Source: Paenibacillus endoradicis
GTDB taxonomy: Bacteria; Bacillota; Bacilli; Paenibacillales; Paenibacillaceae
Assembly: GCF_024721975.1 (NCBI RefSeq)
Contig: NZ_JANQBB010000004.1
Span: forward strand, 471,846-535,845
DNA: 64,000 bases
Direction of reading: 5' to 3'
The notes under the pieces were generated by a model that saw only the letters and a list, made by a program, of their open reading frames with translations, was not told the DNA's origin and did not search any database. Positions 53,687 to 63,324 of this stretch are shown here, one piece after another; the first letter of the stretch is position 1; each line of letters begins with the position of its first letter. Made by a program: the position numbers and the translations under genes.

Positions 53687-54940
53687 ATGGAGAAATTGAT
53701 GATACGCGGAGGTAATCCACTAAACGGAACTGTAACAATTAGTGGTGCCAAAAACAGTGCGATTGCTTTATTACCAGCAGCCGTTTTAGCTGAATCTGAA
53801 GTGATCTTGGATAATTTACCTAACATTAGCGATGTAGCAATCTATACTGAAATACTCGAGGAATTGGGCGCAGTTGTGTCTCGAAAAGACGATGAAATCC
53901 GTATAAATCCTACTCAATTAATATCTAAACCGATGCCTAACGGTAAAGTTAAAAAGCTTCGTGCTTCCTATTATTTGATGGGAGCATTGCTTGGTCGTTT
54001 CGGTGAAGCGACTATTGGAATGCCGGGAGGTTGTAACTTTGAACCTCGCCCTATCGATCAGCATATTAAAGGGTTTGAGGCATTAGGTGCGGTAGTGACG
54101 AATGAACAAGGCGCTTTGCATATAAAAGCTGAGCAATTACGCGGAGCGAAAATATATCTTGATGTAGCAAGTGTTGGTGCAACCATCAATATTATGCTTG
54201 CTGCATCACGTGCAATTGGTGTGACCATCATTGAAAATGCTGCAAAAGAGCCGGAAATCGTTGACGTAGCAACATTGTTGACTGCTATGGGTGCGAAGAT
54301 TAAAGGTGCAGGTACTGAAACTATTCGTATTGAAGGCGTAAGAGAGATGAAAGGTTGTCGTCACTCTGTTATTTCTGATCGTATTCAAGCTGGAACTTAT
54401 ATGATTGCAGCAGCAGCTACTAGAGGAAATGTGTTAATTGATAACGTTATTCCGAAACATCTTGAGGCATTAACTGCCAAATTACAAGAAATGGGCGTTG
54501 AAGTCATCGAATATGATGAATCAATCCGTATTATCGGTAAACAGGAGTATAACGCTATTGACGTGAAAGCACTTGTGTATCCTGGTTTCCCAACTGATAT
54601 GCAATCTCCAATGACTTCTTTGCTTACATGTGCAGTTGGCACAAGTCTACTTTCTGATTATGTATATGGAACTCGGTTCAAACATGTTCCAGAGCTAGTG
54701 TTAATGGGAGCCAACATTCGTGTTGAAGGTAGAACAGCTGTCATTGAAGGTGGTCCTTTACGTGCTGCCAAAGTAAAAGCGGCAGATCTTCGTGCTGGTG
54801 CGGCACTTGTTGTTGCAGCACTTACAGTAAAAGATGAAGTAACAGAAATCACTAACGTAGAGTACATCGATCGCGGTTATGATCGACTGGTTGAGAATTT
54901 AAGTATACTAGGTGCTGAAGTATGGAGAGAAGATAGCTAG
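53687..54940 (+). CDS. murA: UDP-N-acetylglucosamine 1-carboxyvinyltransferase
   Basis: 417 residues from the ATG at 53687 (GGGAGG upstream). The catalytic loop with Cys116 is [16 protein letters not shown], and Lys22 is in [13 protein letters not shown]. It adds enolpyruvate to UDP-GlcNAc, the first step of peptidoglycan synthesis, and is the fosfomycin target. Position between spo0F and rho corresponds to B. subtilis murAB (murZ), so this is probably the second paralogue. The adjacent fbaA and ywjH of B. subtilis are absent. Confidence 0.95.
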   Translation: MEKLMIRGGNPLNGTVTISGAKNSAIALLPAAVLAESEVILDNLPNISDVAIYTEILEELGAVVSRKDDEIRINPTQLISKPMPNGKVKKLRASYYLMGALLGRFGEATIGMPGGCNFEPRPIDQHIKGFEALGAVVTNEQGALHIKAEQLRGAKIYLDVASVGATINIMLAASRAIGVTIIENAAKEPEIVDVATLLTAMGAKIKGAGTETIRIEGVREMKGCRHSVISDRIQAGTYMIAAAATRGNVLIDNVIPKHLEALTAKLQEMGVEVIEYDESIRIIGKQEYNAIDVKALVYPGFPTDMQSPMTSLLTCAVGTSLLSDYVYGTRFKHVPELVLMGANIRVEGRTAVIEGGPLRAAKVKAADLRAGAALVVAALTVKDEVTEITNVEYIDRGYDRLVENLSILGAEVWREDS

Positions 54941-55048
54941 CCTACTTCCAATAAACAGTTAGCACTGTCATAGAATAGATTCATGATGATCAGGCAATGC
55001 TGATTAATCAATAGCTGATTCTATATTTTATAATAAAGTGGTGAGATC

Positions 55049-56422
55049 ATGTCAGATCTTCAAATTGCAGATTTGGAGAATATGAAGTTGACAGAGCTAT
55101 ATAAGCTCGCAAAACAATATCAAATTCCGTATTATGGTCAATTGAAAAAGAAAGAACTAATTTTTGCTATTTTACGTGCTCAAGCAGAGAAAAGTGGATT
55201 TTTATTTATGGAAGGCGTATTGGAAGTGTTGCCTGATGGCTTCGGCTTCCTACGTCCGATCAACTATTTACCTAGTAAAGAAGATATCTATATCTCAGCC
55301 TCTCAAATTCGTAAGTTTGATTTGAGAAACGGAGATTTAGTATCGGGTAAATGTAGACTACCAAAAGATAGTGAACGTTATTATGGTCTACTTCAAGTTA
55401 ATGCAGTTAATGGTGAAAGTCCTGAAACAGCGCAAGAACGTTTACACTTCCCTGCACTTACTGCACTATACCCAGACAAAAAACTAACGCTAGAAACAGA
55501 GCAAAAGAAAATTTCCACGCGTATTATGGATTTATTAGCTCCAGTAGGTCTAGGACAACGTGGACTTATTGTCGCTCCTCCAAAAGCAGGTAAGACCCTA
55601 CTCTTGAAAGAAATTGCCAACAGTATCTCAACGAATCACCCTGATATTGAGTTGTTTATTCTTCTTATTGATGAGCGTCCAGAAGAAGTTACCGATATGC
55701 AACGCTCTGTGAAAGGTGAAGTTATTGCTTCTACCTTTGATGAACTTCCAGAAAATCATATTAAAGTAGCTGAACTTGTACTTGAGCGTGCTTTGCGTCT
55801 TGTAGAGCATAAAAAAGATGTTGTCATTCTATTAGATAGTATTACCAGACTTGCTAGAGCATTCAATCTTCACGTTCCGCCATCTGGTAGAACATTAAGC
55901 GGTGGTATTGACCCAGCTGCGTTCCATCGTCCTAAGCGCTTTTTCGGTTCAGCACGTAATGTTGAAGAAGGTGGTAGTTTAACTATTTTAGCTACCGCAT
56001 TAATAGAAACAGGTTCGCGTATGGATGATATTATTTATGAAGAATTTAAGGGAACGGGTAATATGGAGCTTCATCTCGATCGTAAGCTTGCTGAGCGTAG
56101 ACTATTCCCTGCTATAGATATTCGTCGTTCGGGAACACGTAGAGAAGAATTGTTGCTTTCTAAGGAAGAGCTTGAAAAAATTTGGGCAATTCGTAAAAAT
56201 ATGAATGATTCCTTTGAATTTGTTGATCAATTCCTGAAGAAAATCAAAGAAGCAGAGACAAATGAGCAGTTCTTAATGTCATTGGATACTGCCACTGATG
56301 CTCCAAAACAAGAAAAGGCTAAGCAAGAGTTGTCTAGTGCCAAAAGACCAACATCGTCATCATCATCTACTACGCGCAAGCCGCCTACTAGAACAACGCA
56401 ATCCTCTCAAATTGTTAAATAA
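55049..56422 (+). CDS. rho: Transcription termination factor Rho
   Basis: 457 residues. The N-terminal helical domain ([34 protein letters not shown]) is followed by the RNA-binding cold-shock domain ([15 protein letters not shown]), Walker A APPKAGKT, Walker [15 protein letters not shown] and the Q-loop [11 protein letters not shown]. It is a hexameric helicase that ends RNA synthesis. The last 40 residues are low-complexity Ser/Thr/Lys ([18 protein letters not shown]), longer than usual. Its site downstream of murA matches Bacillales. Confidence 0.96.
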   Translation: MSDLQIADLENMKLTELYKLAKQYQIPYYGQLKKKELIFAILRAQAEKSGFLFMEGVLEVLPDGFGFLRPINYLPSKEDIYISASQIRKFDLRNGDLVSGKCRLPKDSERYYGLLQVNAVNGESPETAQERLHFPALTALYPDKKLTLETEQKKISTRIMDLLAPVGLGQRGLIVAPPKAGKTLLLKEIANSISTNHPDIELFILLIDERPEEVTDMQRSVKGEVIASTFDELPENHIKVAELVLERALRLVEHKKDVVILLDSITRLARAFNLHVPPSGRTLSGGIDPAAFHRPKRFFGSARNVEEGGSLTILATALIETGSRMDDIIYEEFKGTGNMELHLDRKLAERRLFPAIDIRRSGTRREELLLSKEELEKIWAIRKNMNDSFEFVDQFLKKIKEAETNEQFLMSLDTATDAPKQEKAKQELSSAKRPTSSSSSTTRKPPTRTTQSSQIVK

Positions 56423-56481
56423 TGAACTTCATTAATTAAGTGAAATACTGATATACTTATTAAATTCCAGAAGTATATCAT

Positions 56482-56650
56482 AAAGTACATCGAGAGAATG
56501 AGATTTTGCTTTCGATGTACTTTTCATTTACAAGACATGAATCGGATAATATATAGTGTTAAATTCTGCTTTCGATGTACTTTTCATTTACGAGGAGTAG
56601 ATCGAGAAGCAATGAAAAGTTTTAGGATCTTGCTTTCGATGTACTTTTTG
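56482..56650 (+). terminator. Rho-gene terminator with three copies of its 3' arm
   Basis: AAAGTACATCGA (56482-56493) pairs with TCGATGTACTTT (56512-56523), followed by T: the rho terminator. The 3' segment TGCTTTCGATGTACTTTT is repeated at 56507, 56567 and 56631 (about 60 bases apart), with CATTTAC after the first two. The extra copies cannot form the stem unless they use the first arm. Confidence 0.75.
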
Positions 56651-56697
56651 TATTTAAGAAGTATCTCGTTGAAGTCAAAAAGTTTTAGGAGGGCAAC

Positions 56698-57954
56698 ATG
56701 AATCTCGTATATGCAGATGAACAAGGAAATGTATATGATCATCCCGATTATATTGCACTAGCTCGAAGTGGTGATATGATTGTGGAGATTATGGAGGATG
56801 AATTAATCCCTTTACCTGATGGAGCGACACTTGTCAGTTTGCCATTCAGTAAGCCTATTGCACTTGATCCGGATACAGGTGAGATGCAAGTGATAGGTGA
56901 TGGAGCACAGGCGGTCGGAGCATTGCTTCCTCAAGGATATACTCGTCTGAATATTCCTGGATATGTGAAATCAGATCCGAATGAGAAATTCCCCCTTTTC
57001 GGTTATACAGCAGTTGTCTGGAAAGATGGAGAGTTCTATGTGACGGCTGAGCAATGTGATGAGCCTGAACGCTGGGATCCAGAAAATTGTGATCGTGATG
57101 AACTGAAGATCGAAGTAGATCGACTACTAACGACATATCCGGAAAATCGTCTGTATAAGCATCTTTCTAATTGTGCTCTCGAATATGAATGTCTTACTGC
57201 TTCCAACACGTTCTTGAATCGTTGGGAGGGCGGGGTACCTGTATCATTCTCATGTAATGCTGGCTGCTTCGGATGTATTTCTGAACAACCTGATGATAGT
57301 GGTTTTGTTGCTCCTCAGACTCGGATGAATTTTAAACCTCAAGTTGATGAAGTTACGCAGATTATGCTTGAACATTTGAAACACCCTGATTCTATTATTA
57401 GTTTTGGACAAGGTTGTGAAGGTGAACCTTCAACTCAAGTGAAAACAATTGTAGAAGCTATGAAACAAGTTCGTAGTCAAACGGATCAAGGTTACATTAA
57501 CATCAACACAAATGCAGGTTTAACAGACTTTATTCGTGCCATTGTAGATGAGGGACTTGATCTTATGCGTGTTAGTACGATTAGCGCGTTAGATGATCAT
57601 TACAATGCATATTATCGTCCTAGAGGGTATACACTAAAAAATGTTGAGAAATCTTTGATCTACGCTGCTGAGCAAGGTGTGTATACATCTATAAACTATT
57701 TGATCTTCCCAGGTGTTACGGATCGTGAAGAAGAAATAGAAGCGATGATTGATTTCTGTAAACGTACAAAACTTAAAATGATTCAAATGCGAAATCTTAA
57801 TATTGATCCTGAAAGTTATTTAAATCTTATTCCTAAAGCTAAAGGTGAAATTTACGGTATGAAGCAGATGCTTCAAATATTCCGTGAAGAGTTACCAGAC
57901 GTAGTTATTGGTTCCTATACGCATGTTCCACCAAAGGAATTTAGACGCAAGTAG
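56698..57954 (+). CDS. Radical SAM protein of unknown function
   Basis: 418 residues. An N-terminal domain of about 170 residues (beta-rich, LVYADEQGNVYDHPDYIALARSG...) precedes the radical SAM core with the cluster motif CNAGCFGC, a CxxxCxxC arrangement, followed by GQGCEGEP and ININTNAGL. The last part has RNLNIDPESYL. No RiPP precursor or maturation partner lies nearby. It stands between rho and rpmE, a place where such a gene seems to be kept in related genomes, from general memory only. The substrate cannot be named. AGGAGGG precedes the ATG. Confidence 0.82.
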   Translation: MNLVYADEQGNVYDHPDYIALARSGDMIVEIMEDELIPLPDGATLVSLPFSKPIALDPDTGEMQVIGDGAQAVGALLPQGYTRLNIPGYVKSDPNEKFPLFGYTAVVWKDGEFYVTAEQCDEPERWDPENCDRDELKIEVDRLLTTYPENRLYKHLSNCALEYECLTASNTFLNRWEGGVPVSFSCNAGCFGCISEQPDDSGFVAPQTRMNFKPQVDEVTQIMLEHLKHPDSIISFGQGCEGEPSTQVKTIVEAMKQVRSQTDQGYININTNAGLTDFIRAIVDEGLDLMRVSTISALDDHYNAYYRPRGYTLKNVEKSLIYAAEQGVYTSINYLIFPGVTDREEEIEAMIDFCKRTKLKMIQMRNLNIDPESYLNLIPKAKGEIYGMKQMLQIFREELPDVVIGSYTHVPPKEFRRK

Positions 57955-57971
57955 GTTGCGCATCTTTTCCA

Positions 57972-58000
57972 TTGCAATTGGACCTTTAGTCTGTTAAACT
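57972..58000 (+). promoter_or_regulatory. rpmE promoter
   Basis: TTGCAA (57972-57977), a 17-bp spacer and TAAACT (57995-58000), 61 bases before rpmE. Confidence 0.7.
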
Positions 58001-58060
58001 CATTTCATGTGCATAAAACTCTGGTCCGTATGAGATCCAGGGCAGAAAGAGGTGAACGAG

Positions 58061-58258
58061 ATGAAACAAGGTATTCATCCGACATACCACGCCGTTACAG
58101 CAACTTGCTCTTGTGGCAACACTTTCGAAACAGGTTCGATTAAATCGACTCTTAAAGTAGAAGTTTGTTCCGCATGCCACCCATTCTTCACGGGTAAGCA
58201 AAAGTTCCTGGATGCAGGCGGTCGTGTAGATCGTTTCAAAAAGAAATACGGTATCTAA
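58061..58258 (+). CDS. rpmE: 50S ribosomal protein L31, zinc-binding type
   Basis: 65 residues from the ATG at 58061 (GAGGTG upstream). The zinc-ribbon Cys are in TCSCGN and [12 protein letters not shown], and the C-terminus reads [12 protein letters not shown], as in type A (Cys-containing) L31. It has its own promoter and terminator. The non-Cys alternative used in zinc shortage is not in this window. Confidence 0.96.
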   Translation: MKQGIHPTYHAVTATCSCGNTFETGSIKSTLKVEVCSACHPFFTGKQKFLDAGGRVDRFKKKYGI

Positions 58259-58299
58259 TCCATATCGTGTGTGTGCCTAGTATAGGCGACATAGGGAGG

Positions 58300-58337
58300 T
58301 CTTTGGTGGCTTGTAAAAGCCATCAAAGGCTTTTTTT
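58300..58337 (+). terminator. Terminator after rpmE
   Basis: TTTGGTGGCTT and AAGCCATCAAA pair over a short loop, followed by GGC and a T run. Confidence 0.85.
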
Positions 58338-58342
58338 ATTAT

Positions 58343-58795
58343 AGAGGTAGTTCAATATAAGCGCTTGTGATCACGATGTGTTACTTCGAAGTGGATTCAG
58401 CGGCGAAGATGACATTCATCGGAAGCCTGTGGTGCTCGTGTACCAATAATGTACACTCTGCTCCTCGTTTCCTAGCTTCGTGTCATCTTCTTGGTGCTGA
58501 CAAGCACTTATGTTGAACTTTCATTGGAAGAGGTAGTTCAATATAAGCGCTTGTGATCACGATGTGTTACTTCGAAGAGAATTCAGCGGCGAAGATGACA
58601 TTCATCGGAAGCCTGTGGTGCTCGTGTCCCAATAACGTACACTCTGCTCCTCGTTTCCTAGCTTCGTGTCATCTTCTTGGTGCTGACAAGCGCTTATGTT
58701 GAACTTTCATTGGAAGAGGTAGTTCAATACAAGCGCTTGTGATCACGATGTGTTACTTCGAAGTGGATTCAGCGGCGAAGATGACATTCATCGCT
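58343..58795 (+). repeat. Hairpin-repeat family, copy E: 2.4 tandem units of 186 bp
   Basis: Three tandem starts of AGAGGTAGTTCAATA at 58343, 58529 and 58715, an exact 186-bp period. Each full unit reads GCGCTTGTGATCACGATGTG, GGCGAAGATGACATTCATCG, a centre of GTAC...GTACAC, CATCTTCTTGGTGCTGACAA and TTGAACTTTCATTGG. The third unit is cut after the first half. Units 1 and 2 are almost identical, implying recent duplication. Confidence 0.92.
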
Positions 58796-58822
58796 TATTG
58801 TATTAGGATTGGAAAACCTCAC

Positions 58823-59250
58823 AATAGACCACAATATTAGTGTTTATAAGGCGTTAATATGCAAAAGCGATGCAATAGACCATAATATTAGTGTCTATGT
58901 GGTACTAATACGTGAAAACCTCACAATAGACCACAATATTAGTGTCTATGCGGTACTAATACGTGAAAACCTCACAATAGACCAATAAACTAGTGTCTAT
59001 AAGGCGTTAATATGCAAAAGCGACGCAATAGACCGCAATATGTGGTACTAATACGTAAAAACCTCACAATAGACCACAATATTAGTGTCTATGTGGTACT
59101 AATACGTGAAAACCTCACAATAGACCACAATATCAGTGTCTATGTGGTACTAATACGTGAAAAAGTCGAAATAGACCACAAAATTAGTGTCTATGCGGTA
59201 CTAATACGTGAAAACCTCACAATAGACCAGAAAACTAGTGTCCATGCGTC
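58823..59250 (+). repeat. Tandem array of a 51-bp hairpin unit, nine copies
   Basis: AATAGACC starts units at 58823, 58874, 58925, 58976, 59027, 59068, 59119, 59170 and 59221. The period is 51 bp, with one unit shortened by 10. Each has ATAGACCAC...GTGTCTAT, a stem with one bulge around AATATTA, then GGTACTAATACGTGAAAACC. One reading frame stays open over five units because 51 is divisible by three; see the rejected items. Confidence 0.93.
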
Positions 59251-59354
59251 GTCTTACAGTAAAACACCTACTTATGTAGGTCTTAAATATCGTATATCTT
59301 TGTGAACAGATTGTGAGATGGTTGCACTTTTGTTCATATTGTAATATACTGATT

Positions 59355-59629
59355 CTTGCCGTGCTAGATGGGGAGGTAGCGGTGCCCTGTAACTCGCAAT
59401 CCGCTATAGCGAGGTTGAATTCCTATTCTAGGTGTTGTCGATGTGAGGTCTGACGCTTGCAAGTAGTGTTGACAGTGGGGTCCTTCGCAATGGACGCTTA
59501 TGAACCTGGTCAGGTCCGGAAGGAAGCAGCCATAAGTGAGTTAGTTCATGTGCCGAGGGAGTGCCTTGCTCGAGCTATGTAGTAAGAAAGTCGCTTGGAT
59601 CGCTTCTATCGAAGATAGGTGCACGGTAC
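59355..59629 (+). ncRNA. ffs: Signal recognition particle RNA, long Bacillus type
   Basis: The ends GCCGTGC (59358-59364) and GCACGGT (59621-59627) pair. Within are the Alu-domain block GGGGAGGTAGCGGTGCCCTG and the universally conserved SRP54-binding tip (CAGGTCCGGAAGGAAGCAGC). The size, about 270 bases, is that of the Bacillus scRNA. It lies ahead of dnaX as in B. subtilis. Confidence 0.96.
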
Positions 59630-59663
59630 TAAATGAATGAACAAAAGGCGTAGCCTACAAATA

Positions 59664-59710
59664 ACCTGCCAATGGTAAGAGTGAACTCTTAATGATTGGC
59701 AGGTATTTTT
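59664..59710 (+). terminator. Terminator after SRP RNA
   Basis: Arms ACCTGCCAAT and ATTGGCAGGT with an inner AGAGT/ACTCT stem, followed by TTTTT. Confidence 0.88.
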
Positions 59711-59815
59711 GTGCCTAATTGTGTGAAAATATGTTGTTAAGAGAATACATGTAGTATAATGAGATGACGAAATAACTATATGATTTACTATATAGAAATT
59801 AGAGGAGAACGTAAC

Positions 59816-61549
59816 GTGTCACATATAGCTCTATATCGTTCTTGGCGTCCGCAGATGTTCAAGGATATGGTCGGACAACAGCATATTATACAGACGCTAC
59901 AAAATGCGATACGTGAACAACGTGTTTCACATGCATATTTGTTCAACGGCCCTCGTGGTACTGGTAAGACAACAACTGCTAAAGTATTGGCGAAGGCTGT
60001 GAATTGTGAACATGGTCCATCTATCGAACCATGTAATCAATGTGATAATTGTATTGGAATAACAGAAGGACATATTATGGATGTTGTAGAAATTGATGCA
60101 GCATCAAATCGTGGTATTGATGAAATTCGTGATATACGCGATAAAGTAAGATATGCTCCTACGGAAGTTCGATTTAAGGTGTATATTATCGATGAGGTTC
60201 ATATGTTAACTGCAGAAGCATTCAATGCGCTTCTGAAGACATTGGAAGAACCGCCTCCGCATGTTATATTCATATTAGCAACAACAGAACCACATAAGTT
60301 GCCTGCTACAATTATTTCTCGTTGTCAGCGTTTTGATTTTAGGCAAGTATCTACTTCTGAGCAGGTTGAAAGACTTCAAGAGATTTGTGAAGAAGAAGGT
60401 ATTGAAGCAACTAATGATGCACTTGCTTATATTGCGCGATTATCAGAAGGTGGTATGCGTGATGCCATTAGCTTATTAGAGCAAACTGCTGCCTTTGCTG
60501 ATCGCAATATTACATTAGAAGCAGCAATAGATGTCACTGGTGGTATAGCTGCAGAACAATTTTACCAATTAGCAGAAGCGATCAAGGAGCGGGATGTTTC
60601 CAAAATGTTGCCACTTGTTGAAGGTCTTATGCAAGGTGGTAAAAGTCCAGATAAGTGCATGGAGAATCTAATTTATTATTTCCGTGACTTATTAGTCTTA
60701 AAGCTTGCTCCGCAAGGTAATGCAGTAACTGAGCGAATCGTAGATCATGAACGATTCTTACAGATGGCAGAGTCGTATAGTCCGGAGTCGTTGTTTAGTA
60801 TGATTGAAACATTGAATCATTATCAGCAAGAATTACGCCATGCTGCTCAACCGCAAACACTATTGGAAGTTGCTTTATTGAAACTTTGTTCGACTTCACA
60901 ATCAAGCGGTATAGGTGTTCAAGATGGTGCAACAGCCGCAAGTAGTCATGAAATTGTAGAACTTCGTCAACATGTGCATAAATTAGAAGGTCAACTGGCC
61001 CAGCTAATGAAGCAAGGAATAAACACGGCGCCAACTTCAACAAACGCAACCGATCGAACGGTCTCGCGTAAATCATTTACGAGTACGGGTGTTAATCGTC
61101 CTAAAGTTAAATTAGATCAATATGTTGTTGCAGCTAGTTCACAAGAGACTAATCAAGCTCGAATGAACTGGAGCGATGTGTTAATGCGAGTGAAGGATCG
61201 TAAAGTAACTGTACATGCTTGGCTGAAAGACAGTGAGCTAGTATCGGCAGTTGATCAACAATTGTTATTAACATTCAAAAATGAAATTCATCGCGAAACA
61301 ACAGAAAAACCAACTCATCGAGAGCTGATTGAACAAGTATCCCAAGAAGTACTAGGTAAGCCTTACCAATTGGTTACCGTCATGCTCAAGGACTGGCAAA
61401 ATGCTCTGGAAGGGACTACACAATCTCCCACAGAATCATTAGAGCTAGAGCCTGAGGATATTTCTATAAATGAATCAAAGCAACCGATCTGGGTCGAAGA
61501 AGCTGTAAAGTTATTCGGTGAAGATCTAGTTGTGGTAACAGACAAATAA
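59816..61549 (+). CDS. dnaX: DNA polymerase III gamma/tau subunit
   Basis: 577 residues from the GTG at 59816 (AGAGGAGAAC upstream); the ATG at 59780 is too far. The AAA+ clamp-loader core has Walker A GPRGTGKTT, the zinc module CEHGPSIEPCNQCDNC, Walker B VYIIDEVHML and the SRC motif IISRCQRF. The C-terminal tau part continues to about residue 577. No frameshift site is needed, as in other Firmicutes. Confidence 0.96.
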   Translation: MSHIALYRSWRPQMFKDMVGQQHIIQTLQNAIREQRVSHAYLFNGPRGTGKTTTAKVLAKAVNCEHGPSIEPCNQCDNCIGITEGHIMDVVEIDAASNRGIDEIRDIRDKVRYAPTEVRFKVYIIDEVHMLTAEAFNALLKTLEEPPPHVIFILATTEPHKLPATIISRCQRFDFRQVSTSEQVERLQEICEEEGIEATNDALAYIARLSEGGMRDAISLLEQTAAFADRNITLEAAIDVTGGIAAEQFYQLAEAIKERDVSKMLPLVEGLMQGGKSPDKCMENLIYYFRDLLVLKLAPQGNAVTERIVDHERFLQMAESYSPESLFSMIETLNHYQQELRHAAQPQTLLEVALLKLCSTSQSSGIGVQDGATAASSHEIVELRQHVHKLEGQLAQLMKQGINTAPTSTNATDRTVSRKSFTSTGVNRPKVKLDQYVVAASSQETNQARMNWSDVLMRVKDRKVTVHAWLKDSELVSAVDQQLLLTFKNEIHRETTEKPTHRELIEQVSQEVLGKPYQLVTVMLKDWQNALEGTTQSPTESLELEPEDISINESKQPIWVEEAVKLFGEDLVVVTDK

Positions 61550-61567
61550 TCTAATGAGGTGAATGTA

Positions 61568-61879
61568 ATGAATAATATGAACCAAATGATGAAACAAGTT
61601 AAAAAGATGCAAGCGCAAATGCTAAAGGCACAAGAAGAACTTGAAGGAAAAACAGTTGAAGGAAGTGCTGGTGGTGGAGTTGTAACTGTTACTATTAGCG
61701 GTCACAAAAAACTACTTAATATTTCAATTAGTCCAGAAGCTGTAGATCCAGAAGATATTGAAATGTTACAAGATCTTGTTGTAACAGCTGTTAATGATGC
61801 TCTTACAAAAGCAGAAGAACTAGCTAACCAAGATATGGGTAAGTACACAGGTGGAATGAAGATCCCAGGTCTATTTTAA
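61568..61879 (+). CDS. yaaK: YbaB/EbfC family nucleoid-associated protein
   Basis: 103 residues, starting from the ATG at 61568 (GAGGT upstream). [22 protein letters not shown] is the family coiled N-terminus; the [30 protein letters not shown] segment is also characteristic. It binds DNA with little sequence preference. Its place between dnaX and recR is conserved. Confidence 0.95.
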   Translation: MNNMNQMMKQVKKMQAQMLKAQEELEGKTVEGSAGGGVVTVTISGHKKLLNISISPEAVDPEDIEMLQDLVVTAVNDALTKAEELANQDMGKYTGGMKIPGLF

Positions 61880-61885
61880 GAGCGG

Positions 61886-62195
61886 TAAGTTAAAAAAATG
61901 GACTTTGATAACGATGAGATACGTTGTAGCCTAGTCGCGTCCAATATGAAGCGAACTTGGAAAGTGCGGTTCGCGTGTACGTAATCATGTACACTTGCGC
62001 TTCCGCCTTTCTCAAGTTACGCTCCATCTTCTCGGCTTGCGAAAGCCCCACATTTTGAACTCTCATTGTAAGGTAATTCAAAAAGCGGACTTTGCTAACG
62101 ATGTTATGCTAATTATCTTTTTGAACCATTATTGGAAGAGGTAATTCAAAAGCCCACTTGTGATCACGTTGTGTCGCAAGTGGGCTTTAATTGAC
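61886..62195 (+). repeat. Hairpin-repeat family, copy F (one full and two partial units)
   Basis: The full unit (about 61886-62070) matches copy B in reverse, with the centre GTGTACGTAATCATGTACAC. A short partial unit (62075-62125) and a third (62135-62192) follow. The third contains TTGTGATCACGTTGTG between AAAGCCCACTTG (62149-62160) and CAAGTGGGCTTT (62177-62188), so it forms a compact terminator-like hairpin just after yaaK. Confidence 0.8.
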
Positions 62196-62257
62196 GGAGA
62201 GATACAGAGTTGATAAGAGTATCACTCTAGCTATTTATGAAGGAGCTGTACCTATAC

Positions 62258-62857
62258 GTGTATTATCCAGAGCCAATAGCCAAGCTTATAGATTCCTTTA
62301 CTCGTTTGCCTGGAATAGGTCCTAAGACAGCTGCACGCTTAGCGTTTCATGTGTTACGCATGAAAGAAGATGAAGTCATTGATTTCGCTAAGGCGCTTGT
62401 TAGCGTGAAGCGTAATCTGTTCTATTGTTCTATCTGTTGTAACATAACGGATACTGACCCTTGTCGTATTTGCCAAGATAAGAGTAGAAACCGTGAAATT
62501 ATTTGTATTGTGCAAGAATCTAAAGATCTTATTGCAATGGAACGAATGAAGGAATTCGATGGCTACTATCATGTACTACAAGGTGCGATTTCTCCTATGG
62601 AAGGAATCGGTCCCGATCAAATTAGAATTGCCGAGCTATTAAAGCGGCTAGGCGATGAGACTGTCCAGGAACTGATATTAGCGACGAATCCTAATATTGA
62701 AGGGGAAGCTACTGCAATGTATATTTCAAGACTAGTCAAACCTTTCGGGATTAAAGTGACTCGAATTGCACACGGGTTACCTGTAGGTGGAGACTTGGAA
62801 TATGCTGATGAAGTAACTTTGTCGAAGGCACTTGAAGGACGTCGTGAATTATTTTGA
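62258..62857 (+). CDS. recR: Recombination protein RecR
   Basis: About 199 residues if read from the GTG at 62258, giving [19 protein letters not shown] as in B. subtilis; AAGGAG is 12 bases upstream. The helix-hairpin-helix ([15 protein letters not shown]), the Cys4 zinc finger ([16 protein letters not shown]) and the Toprim domain ([14 protein letters not shown] region) are complete. It works with RecF and RecO in loading RecA at gaps. Confidence 0.95.
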   Translation: MYYPEPIAKLIDSFTRLPGIGPKTAARLAFHVLRMKEDEVIDFAKALVSVKRNLFYCSICCNITDTDPCRICQDKSRNREIICIVQESKDLIAMERMKEFDGYYHVLQGAISPMEGIGPDQIRIAELLKRLGDETVQELILATNPNIEGEATAMYISRLVKPFGIKVTRIAHGLPVGGDLEYADEVTLSKALEGRRELF

Positions 62858-62883
62858 TTTATGAATTTTATATTACTCATATT

Positions 62884-62930
62884 AAAGTCGATATTTTTGT
62901 GGTGCTGCCACATAGATATCGGCTTTTTAT
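62884..62930 (+). terminator. Terminator after recR
   Basis: Arms AAAGTCGATAT and ATATCGGCTTT (one wobble), with an inner TGTGG/CCACA pair, followed by TTATTTT. Confidence 0.8.
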
Positions 62931-63033
62931 TTTGATGTTCTTCTAATAGAGGAAGTTCGAACATTTTATGTTCTATTTTGATTCCGAGCAAGATACATAT
63001 GAAATAGGGCTTGTATATGTGAGGAGGAGAACG

Positions 63034-63324
63034 ATGAACAAACATGTGGTAGATAAGGATACCGTATCAATTAGTCAATGGAATGAAGTTGAACCAATGA
63101 ATAAAGAAATGGTTATTGAGGTAGACAAGCTACGTGTAGAGATTAAAGATTCACTTTCGCAATGGAGATCAGCTGAACGGCATTTTCAATATGCATGTGG
63201 ACATGATGAAGTTGAGCTTGCGATATATTCTTTAATGGCGGCAGAGCAGAAATATCGTATGTTATTAAACAAAGCGAGAAAAATCGATATCGACTGGTCA
63301 AAAGTGAAAGGATACGTCATATGA
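63034..63324 (+). CDS. yaaL: YaaL (DUF2508) family protein
   Basis: 96 residues from the ATG at 63034 (GAGGAGGAGA upstream). A two-helix pattern (DKLRVEIKDSLSQWRSAERHFQYA, ELAIYSLMAAEQKYRMLLNKAR) matches the DUF2508 family encoded between recR and bofA. Function unknown. The last bases overlap the bofA start by four. Confidence 0.85.
   Translation: MNKHVVDKDTVSISQWNEVEPMNKEMVIEVDKLRVEIKDSLSQWRSAERHFQYACGHDEVELAIYSLMAAEQKYRMLLNKARKIDIDWSKVKGYVI

Noticed and set aside
56498..56701. 67-codon frame with repeated FCFRCTFHL
   Set aside because: It is the translation of the three repeated terminator arms after rho and ends inside the start of the radical SAM gene.
58823..59250. CRISPR array
   Set aside because: The units are full-length repeats without unique spacers, and no cas genes are in the window.
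59012..59305. 97-codon frame with 17-residue repeats (VYVVLIRENLTIDHNIS)
   Set aside because: It lies wholly in the 51-bp tandem array; the frame is open because 51 is divisible by three. It begins and ends at arbitrary places of the array.
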